Assembly (NCBI GenBank): GCA_937931205.1
Contig: CALHBF010000001.1
Location: 186,001 to 250,000, forward strand
DNA length: 64,000 nucleotides
Direction: 5' to 3'
Source of the DNA: an uncultured Bacteriovoracaceae bacterium
Lineage (GTDB): Bacteria > Bdellovibrionota > Bacteriovoracia > Bacteriovoracales > Bacteriovoracaceae
Below are positions 58,670-64,000 of this stretch, piece by piece. Both the position numbers and the translations under genes were made by a program. The stretch's first letter is position 1. Each line of letters opens with the position of its first letter. The notes beneath the pieces are model-generated. The model was given only the letters and a program-made list of their open reading frames with translations. It ran no database searches and was not told the DNA's origin.

Positions 58670-60261
58670 TTTTTGTCCTTATGAATGTGAGGGGCCTTAT
58701 CCCCTAATATTTTGTTACCTGATTGTTCTAAAATACTTATCGCGATCTTTACGCCATCAACAGCAGCACTGGTAATTCCCCCAGCGTAACCGGCACCTTC
58801 TCCGCAAGGATAGAGCCCTTTGTGACTTAAAGATTCAAATGTTGTTTTATCTCTTAAGATTGTAATCGGTGCAGAGGTTCTTGTCTCTGGTGCAATCAAA
58901 AGACCATCTTCGTGAATAAACCCTGGCATTACTTTATCAAATTCTCTTAAGCCATCTTTGATATGCTCAATAATGAAAGGAGGAAAGATCTCTGAAAAAT
59001 CTGCTTTAAATACACCTGAAGGTGAAGATGTTTTTGGAAGTTCACGCTTATCTAGCTTTCCATTTAAAAACTCTGTGATTCTCATTGCTGGCAGTTCTCG
59101 TCCAGTCGCATGCTTCTTGGATAGGGCAAAAGCCTTGTTCTCAATGTCATGCTGAAAATTTAGGCCATTCATTAACTTATCGGTCTTAAAATCTTCACCG
59201 GCCTTTACTGACACAACAAGAGCAGCATTAGACCACTTTGAATTTCGGTGATAGTTACTCATTCCGTTGACAACAATACCTTCCACTTCAGTACCACTTG
59301 ATAGCACATATCCGCCTGGACACATGCAAAAACTGTAAACACCGTGGTCCGTAGATTTATCGTGCCAACTTAGGCGGTATCTGGCAGCTCCAAGCTCCGT
59401 ATTTAAACAAAACTCTCCGTGCTGAATTCTATCAATGTAAGATCTGGGATGTTCAACTCGAACACCAACAGCAAAATCTTTTGGCTTCATCGCCACTTTT
59501 TGACTTTCAAGATGGTGATACATTTCCTCAGCAGAATGTCCTGTAGCTAGAATCACGTGATCTGAATAAATTTCTTCACCCGTGCTAAGCTTTACTCCAA
59601 TAACTTTATCACCATTGTAGAGAAGCTCATCCACTCGAGAATTATAACGAATTTCAGTTCCCTTCTCAGTTAACCAAGTTGCAATTTTGGTAATAATCCC
59701 TCTGATCTTATTTGAACCGAGATGAGGATTTGAGACATAAGCAGTTTCTTCTGGAGCACCAAAATCAACAAACTTTTTCATCACATAACCAACAAGATCC
59801 GACTTAATTCGAGTAATTAATTTTCCGTCAGAAAAGAGGCCTGCACCACCTTCTCCGTAACAGACGTTAGTCTCTGCATCCATTTCTCCGTAACGCCAGA
59901 ACTTAGCAATTTTAAGCATACGGCGATTGGCCTCATCACCTCGTTCAAGTAAAATACTTGGAACACCATGCTCCGCGAATCTTACCGCACAAAACAAACC
60001 ACCCGGACCTGCGCCAATGATGATTGGTTTTTTATTAAGCGGTCGACATTCTTGTAAGGGAAGAAGTTGGGGATACGAGTCTTGCTTACTCGTTAAAGCT
60101 TCGATGATATAAAGAAAAGTAGGAACTCTCCCTTTAGGGGCTCCTCTTGCGTCCAAACTTTTTGAGATAGTTCTATACTCCCTGATTTCAGGGTATGCTT
60201 TTTTGATATGTGAATCTAAATCCACATTAAGTTTAAGTTGGAACTGATACGTTTTGGCCAT
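58666..60261 (-). CDS. FAD-dependent oxidoreductase (COG2509 type)
   Basis: 531 residues. A 70-residue N-terminal domain (FQLKLNVDLDSHIKKAYPE) precedes the FAD motif IIGAGPGGLFCAVRFAEHG, followed by LLERGDEANRRM, YGEGGAGLFSDGKL and a late GLYPCGEGAGYAGGITSAAVDG. This combination marks the widespread uncharacterised FAD-dependent dehydrogenase family COG2509. Substrate unknown. It is the first gene of a two-gene operon with typA. The start is a plain ATG with CTGAACTC before it, which is a poor ribosome site. Confidence 0.88.
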   Translation of the reverse strand: MAKTYQFQLKLNVDLDSHIKKAYPEIREYRTISKSLDARGAPKGRVPTFLYIIEALTSKQDSYPQLLPLQECRPLNKKPIIIGAGPGGLFCAVRFAEHGVPSILLERGDEANRRMLKIAKFWRYGEMDAETNVCYGEGGAGLFSDGKLITRIKSDLVGYVMKKFVDFGAPEETAYVSNPHLGSNKIRGIITKIATWLTEKGTEIRYNSRVDELLYNGDKVIGVKLSTGEEIYSDHVILATGHSAEEMYHHLESQKVAMKPKDFAVGVRVEHPRSYIDRIQHGEFCLNTELGAARYRLSWHDKSTDHGVYSFCMCPGGYVLSSGTEVEGIVVNGMSNYHRNSKWSNAALVVSVKAGEDFKTDKLMNGLNFQHDIENKAFALSKKHATGRELPAMRITEFLNGKLDKRELPKTSSPSGVFKADFSEIFPPFIIEHIKDGLREFDKVMPGFIHEDGLLIAPETRTSAPITILRDKTTFESLSHKGLYPCGEGAGYAGGITSAAVDGVKIAISILEQSGNKILGDKAPHIHKDKK

Positions 60262-60350
60262 GAGTTCAGATTTTTATCGCGTCATAGAGAAAAAATCAAA
60301 AGAAAACCGCGAAGTTACTGTTATATTTAAAGCTACTTTGGAGTTTTTTC

Positions 60351-61607
60351 ATGAAAGTTTCACTTCTGATTATTGCTTCTGAGATTCTTGAGGCCAAAAT
60401 CCAAGATCTCAATGCCCACACTCTTGCCAAGCTACTGAAATCACACAATCATTCGCTAAGTAAAGTTATTATTGTGGCCGACCAAGAAAATCACATCCTA
60501 AAGGCCCTCGAAGAACTTAGTGACTCAGATTTTATTGTTACTTCTGGAGGAATGGGACCTACTCCCGATGATTTAACTAAATCTTGTCTTGCTCACTACT
60601 TCCAGAGCATTTTGGAGAAAAACTCACTTTCGGTGGAAGTGGTGAAAAAAAATTATGAAAATTTCGGAAGAACTGCTCCAGAAGATCATGGGTACATGCA
60701 TATCCCAAAAGATTCAACACCACTTTTTAACCCACAAGGTTTTGCACCAGGGCTTCTTTTCAAAAAAAATAAACTCACACTTCTCGCGCTCGCAGGTGTA
60801 CCTCGCGAATTTAAATCGATGCTGGAACTTTATTTGCCAAATATTTTAAGTAAACCAACTGATCATATTTTTGATTTCATCATCAGAACACGCGGGATTG
60901 GTGAAGAAAAAATTTTTAATTCACTCGACAACACTCTTTGGGCAAAACTCAGTGAGTTCGGCTCGCTTGCCTCTTTGCCTCACCTTTACGGAGTGGATCT
61001 CACCATTCGTCTTCGAGAAAATTCGCAAAGCGAACTAAAACAAAAGCAAGACGCTATTCACGCTTTCATTCAAAGCCACCCTATCAAAGAGTATGTGTGG
61101 CATATTGGTGAAGAGTCATTGGAAGAATGTATTATCAATAAGGCCCTATCTCTTAATTTACGTTTTGCTTTTGCTGAATCTGCCACTGCGGGCCTTTGTT
61201 CAAGTCGCATTACCAACATTAATGGTTCTAGTCAGGTATTTTATGGATCTGTGATTTGTTATCATTCGGACATTAAAACAAAACTTCTCGGCGTTAAAAC
61301 AGCAACGATCGAGCAGTATGATGTGGTCAGTGAGAAAGTTGCCCAAGAAATGGCAGCTGGCCTCTCCCAACTCTACCCAGTCGATGTGGCCATCGGAATC
61401 ACCGGTTATGCCGGCCCTCACGCAAAAGAAGAAGAAATACCCATCGGAACTGTCTGCATTGGAGTCAGTTCACCCCTCGGAATAACTGCACATAAGTTCC
61501 AATTCAGAGGAGATCGACTCCGCCTTAAGGATTACTTCGCTCAAATCGCCTTATTTCAACTACTTGAGACGTTGGAAAAGCTTTCCCCTACATTGCCCAG
61601 AACTTAG
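60351..61607 (+). CDS. cinA: CinA-family protein (MoCF domain plus nicotinamide-nucleotide amidase)
   Basis: 418 residues. Residues 1 to about 165 are a MoaB/Mog-like domain with TSGGMGPTPDDLT. After a linker, residues about 260-415 are the PncC amidase: FAESATAGLCSSRIT, YGSVICYHSDIKTKLLGV, GITGYAGPH and IGTVCIGV. Full-length CinA combines ADP-ribose pyrophosphatase and NMN deamidase activities for NAD recycling. AESATAGL replaces the usual AESCTGGL, a modest change near the active site. TTGGAG precedes the start. A hairpin follows. Confidence 0.92.
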   Translation: MKVSLLIIASEILEAKIQDLNAHTLAKLLKSHNHSLSKVIIVADQENHILKALEELSDSDFIVTSGGMGPTPDDLTKSCLAHYFQSILEKNSLSVEVVKKNYENFGRTAPEDHGYMHIPKDSTPLFNPQGFAPGLLFKKNKLTLLALAGVPREFKSMLELYLPNILSKPTDHIFDFIIRTRGIGEEKIFNSLDNTLWAKLSEFGSLASLPHLYGVDLTIRLRENSQSELKQKQDAIHAFIQSHPIKEYVWHIGEESLEECIINKALSLNLRFAFAESATAGLCSSRITNINGSSQVFYGSVICYHSDIKTKLLGVKTATIEQYDVVSEKVAQEMAAGLSQLYPVDVAIGITGYAGPHAKEEEIPIGTVCIGVSSPLGITAHKFQFRGDRLRLKDYFAQIALFQLLETLEKLSPTLPRT

Positions 61608-61626
61608 CTCCTCTATAAACTAAATA

Positions 61627-61655
61627 AGAGGGAATAACATAAGGTTATTCCCTCT
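61627..61655 (+). terminator. 12-bp hairpin after cinA
   Basis: AGAGGGAATAAC and GTTATTCCCTCT pair perfectly around five bases, 20 bases past the stop. A T-run appears only 11 bases later (ATTTTTAC), so the call is moderate. Confidence 0.6.
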
Positions 61656-61664
61656 GAACTAATC

Positions 61665-61691
61665 AAATTTTTACAGGAAAAACTCCGATTA
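61665..61691 (+). promoter_or_regulatory. Weak sigma-28-like promoter
   Basis: AAATTTTT-N11-TCCGATTA matches 11 of 16 positions of TAAAGTTT-N11-GCCGATAA with the right spacing. The predicted start, about 61698, is just before the AGAGGA ribosome site of the large lipoprotein gene. The A/T-rich -35 box makes chance matches more likely. Confidence 0.35.
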
Positions 61692-61711
61692 TTCCCTATA
61701 AGAGGAACAGG

Positions 61712-64000
61712 ATGCTTCACTCATATTCTCAATCAATTCGTTACGGCCTGCAGGGAGTTCTCCTCTTCTGTCTGCTTTTTCTCGCTTCTTGTTTACCCAC
61801 GAGCCCAACCAGTGTGAACTCAAGTAATCAATCAACGGATAACGGAACAGATACCAATACAGGTTCAACACAATTTACCCAGCCAACTTTTCCTCACTCG
61901 CAAAACTTTATTCAAGAAGGAAGTACGACTACAGTTAATTCTTTAGCTGTTGGTTTGAACTTTAATGATTATTTTTTAATTAGAGGTTCTAGTCTTTCAA
62001 CTTATCTTTCAAAAATTTCTACTTCTACTGTCATGTGTTTAGTTGGCCGCTACACCTACTCACCTGGACAAGATCGCTATCTTGTTATGAGTGCTAAGCC
62101 GATGATCTTTACTGATGTCATAAAAAAAACTCGGGAATATTATCTCCAAGTACAGCCGGCAAACGATATCGCTAACCAGAATGATTGCTTAACCTATAAC
62201 CTTCAATCTATTCTGCAAGCAAATCCTGCCAATACTCTTCACTTCAGCTTGCAACAGCTTTGTACAAATTGTGCCACTTCTGTTTCCTCTACTCCCCTAA
62301 AGGTTTATTTCTCAACAGGTGAAGAAGCAGCTGCGATTAATCTCGGACAAGCTCGTCTCGTTGTCTCTGGGAACACTTCGCAAAATGGCTCATCTTGCAA
62401 TAGCAATTCTTACTGCCAATCTATCGGCTTTAATTGTTGTCTAGAATCTCAGTGTGCCAACAATGGCGCCATCAGACCTTCAGCTTATACTCAGTCAGGA
62501 TTTGCCAGTGCGCAGGAAGATGTCAAAAACAATCCTGATCATTTTAGAAAGTACCCCGAATTTTATTTTGTTTGTACTGACCAATCAGTTCCAACACCTA
62601 CTCCAGAGCCTGAGTTGCCTGATACCGATTATCAAGCAACTGTTCGTTTACGTGAATTAAAACATATTCATGATTGTCTTAATCAAGTCGATGGCGAGTT
62701 TTCATACTGTACAGTTAAATTCAGCGATGTCTCTCACAGAACAAATAAAACATTCTCCTCATCCGAGCTAGGTTTCACTAGTGACGTTAACTTCTCTAGT
62801 TTAAATCCTCATTTTGCTGGAACAAAATATGAGAACAACATCGTTGAAGTCATCTATGCCAATGAAGTTCTTTATAATCAAAAGACGTCCACTGCCGCGA
62901 CCGGCGGGAATTTTGTTGCCTTAACTAATAATGATAACCTACTCAATGCTCAAGCATTCAATCTTACAAAGGTGAAAGCAGATAACGCCAAAGATGATAA
63001 TCTCTACCTCACTTACAAAATTGATGGCAGCTGCAAAAAGATCACTGATAACCTTGCTCAATGTACTAAAAAGTATATTTACGACTCATTAGCTTCAGAT
63101 AATCTGAAAACTACTTTCCATGACAATTCCATGATTTTCAAACTTCCGACATATGCAGATGTAAGTACTACTGCAACGATCAAGGTTGAAGTCAGCGGCA
63201 TCATTGTTTCAGAAGATAGCTCTACTTGGTCAAGATCCCTCACTTCCGAAGTTGTGAATGGAGTCTCTGAAGCAAGACCTAGAATTGTTTTTAACAACAC
63301 TTATAGGCTCTATCAGAATCAAGAAGTCAAAATTACGTATTTTGTTAACTCCAATGTCTCAAAACTCATGAGCATGAAATTAAAGGCCCAGGAGAAAGTA
63401 AATACTGCCTGCCAATGCTCTGGGATCAACTGTAATTTTAAACCTATCTATAGCGATGCAACCAATTCAAGCATCGTTAATTTTGAATGTGTTTTCCCTG
63501 GACCAGGAGATACAACTCCGCCGGCCAATCAAACAGTCTATGTTTCAAACCGTAATGCTCCTCATCGCTACTATGACTCTAATGGAGTTAATTACGATGA
63601 AAACTTTGAGACGGCACCTGCGCAAGAAGGCAATCTCTTCAAATATGATAACAATGATGTGCTAAAACCAAATAATAACACTTGTACCAGTGGTGAGTGC
63701 TATGTGGGTTTCAATGAAATCTACGGAAGCTTTGATGTCAACTCTACTCGTAAATCTCTTCCTGCTAAACGAGTGAGAGTTAAAAAAGATACTTCTTACG
63801 ATTTGATTACCATCAATGGGATTTTCTCAAGTTGTACAACTTGTGGTTCCGACTATTACAACTCTCTCCAAAAAATCTTCCCAAATAGTTTTGATAACTT
63901 TGGAGCGGGATACACTCCAGATGTTCTTAATAGTTCTCGCATCGGTTCAACAGGTTCAATGCGCTCTGATGATTTACTTTTTGGACGTGCTTGTTTTGTT
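61712..64000 (+). CDS. Large lipoprotein of unknown function, 3' end cut by window
   Basis: The frame is open from the ATG at 61712 to the window end (763 codons), so the ORF track omits it. AAGAGGA precedes the start. The N-terminus SIRYGLQGVLLFCLLFLASC is a lipoprotein signal with lipobox LASC, followed by a serine/threonine/asparagine-rich linker. The rest is beta-rich, low in charge, and contains many paired cysteines (CTNCATS, CNSNSYCQSIGFNCC, CQCSGINC, CTTC). This looks like a large surface or pilus-tip-type protein, but I do not recognise a family. Confidence 0.8.
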   Translation, partial: MLHSYSQSIRYGLQGVLLFCLLFLASCLPTSPTSVNSSNQSTDNGTDTNTGSTQFTQPTFPHSQNFIQEGSTTTVNSLAVGLNFNDYFLIRGSSLSTYLSKISTSTVMCLVGRYTYSPGQDRYLVMSAKPMIFTDVIKKTREYYLQVQPANDIANQNDCLTYNLQSILQANPANTLHFSLQQLCTNCATSVSSTPLKVYFSTGEEAAAINLGQARLVVSGNTSQNGSSCNSNSYCQSIGFNCCLESQCANNGAIRPSAYTQSGFASAQEDVKNNPDHFRKYPEFYFVCTDQSVPTPTPEPELPDTDYQATVRLRELKHIHDCLNQVDGEFSYCTVKFSDVSHRTNKTFSSSELGFTSDVNFSSLNPHFAGTKYENNIVEVIYANEVLYNQKTSTAATGGNFVALTNNDNLLNAQAFNLTKVKADNAKDDNLYLTYKIDGSCKKITDNLAQCTKKYIYDSLASDNLKTTFHDNSMIFKLPTYADVSTTATIKVEVSGIIVSEDSSTWSRSLTSEVVNGVSEARPRIVFNNTYRLYQNQEVKITYFVNSNVSKLMSMKLKAQEKVNTACQCSGINCNFKPIYSDATNSSIVNFECVFPGPGDTTPPANQTVYVSNRNAPHRYYDSNGVNYDENFETAPAQEGNLFKYDNNDVLKPNNNTCTSGECYVGFNEIYGSFDVNSTRKSLPAKRVRVKKDTSYDLITINGIFSSCTTCGSDYYNSLQKIFPNSFDNFGAGYTPDVLNSSRIGSTGSMRSDDLLFGRACFV

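Noticed and set aside
1-64000. CRISPR arrays, insertion sequences, prophage or integrase genes
   Set aside because: No regularly spaced repeats, transposase or integrase motifs, or att-like direct repeats were found by reading.

Overview
The window is about 64 kb of AT-rich (roughly 40% GC), densely coded bacterial chromosome. It has no tRNA, rRNA, insertion sequence or CRISPR array that I can see, and no gene-free stretch longer than 300 bases. The longest gap is about 200 bases. Many secreted proteins, lipoproteins and peptidases sit beside ordinary housekeeping genes. Several promoters resemble the flagellar sigma-28 (FliA) consensus. Codon and base usage look alike throughout. Together this suggests a motile, probably predatory member of Bdellovibrionota, most likely class Bacteriovoracia (Bacteriovorax/Peredibacter type). 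That placement is an inference, because no marker rRNA is present.

Layout. 1-7.5 kb: a cut-off secreted protein, a PilZ protein, and a trehalose/alpha-glucan locus (GH15 hydrolase operon divergent from a fused OtsA-OtsB enzyme). 7.5-14.8 kb: a 904-residue periplasmic coiled-coil protein, a methyltransferase-like protein, a small metal-binding HMA protein and two secreted unknowns. 14.9-18.4 kb: the succinate dehydrogenase operon sdhCAB. 18.4-30.2 kb: mixed cellular genes (EamA exporter, SprT-like/DUF2786 protein, DUF423, QueE, group III truncated haemoglobin, aldehyde dehydrogenase, TIGR01777 epimerase, DEAD-box helicase, secreted nuclease and a Tgt that lacks the usual zinc cysteines).

30.2-37.6 kb is the most distinctive part. 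Two paralogous lipoproteins of about 870 residues carry HExxH zinc-peptidase motifs. Around them are two smaller lipoproteins and a protein-glutaminase-like secreted enzyme. Two transcripts here begin with matching sigma-28-like promoters (AAGTCTT-N11-GCCGAATA). One of these has a 12-bp inverted repeat that spans its start codon.

37.7-50.6 kb: SerC, a beta-barrel candidate and a matrixin-type protease, aminopeptidase P, a papain-like protease, tryptophan 2,3-dioxygenase with a kynureninase-like partner, a previously untracked 53-residue membrane-anchored protein behind the best sigma-28-like promoter in the window, MurD, a METTL25/RRNAD1-like methyltransferase, SpeD and malate dehydrogenase. 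50.7-64 kb: an XRE regulator with a dyad-rich control region, exonuclease III, a guanine-deaminase-like enzyme, an NfeD/slipin pair, BipA/TypA with a FAD oxidoreductase, CinA, and a large lipoprotein that runs off the end.

How it fits together: SDH and MDH belong to the TCA cycle. QueE and Tgt belong to queuosine synthesis. TDO and the kynureninase-like enzyme degrade tryptophan. The many exported hydrolases, several behind sigma-28-like promoters, look like an attack-phase secretome. Most functions are assigned from motifs read by eye, not from database searches.
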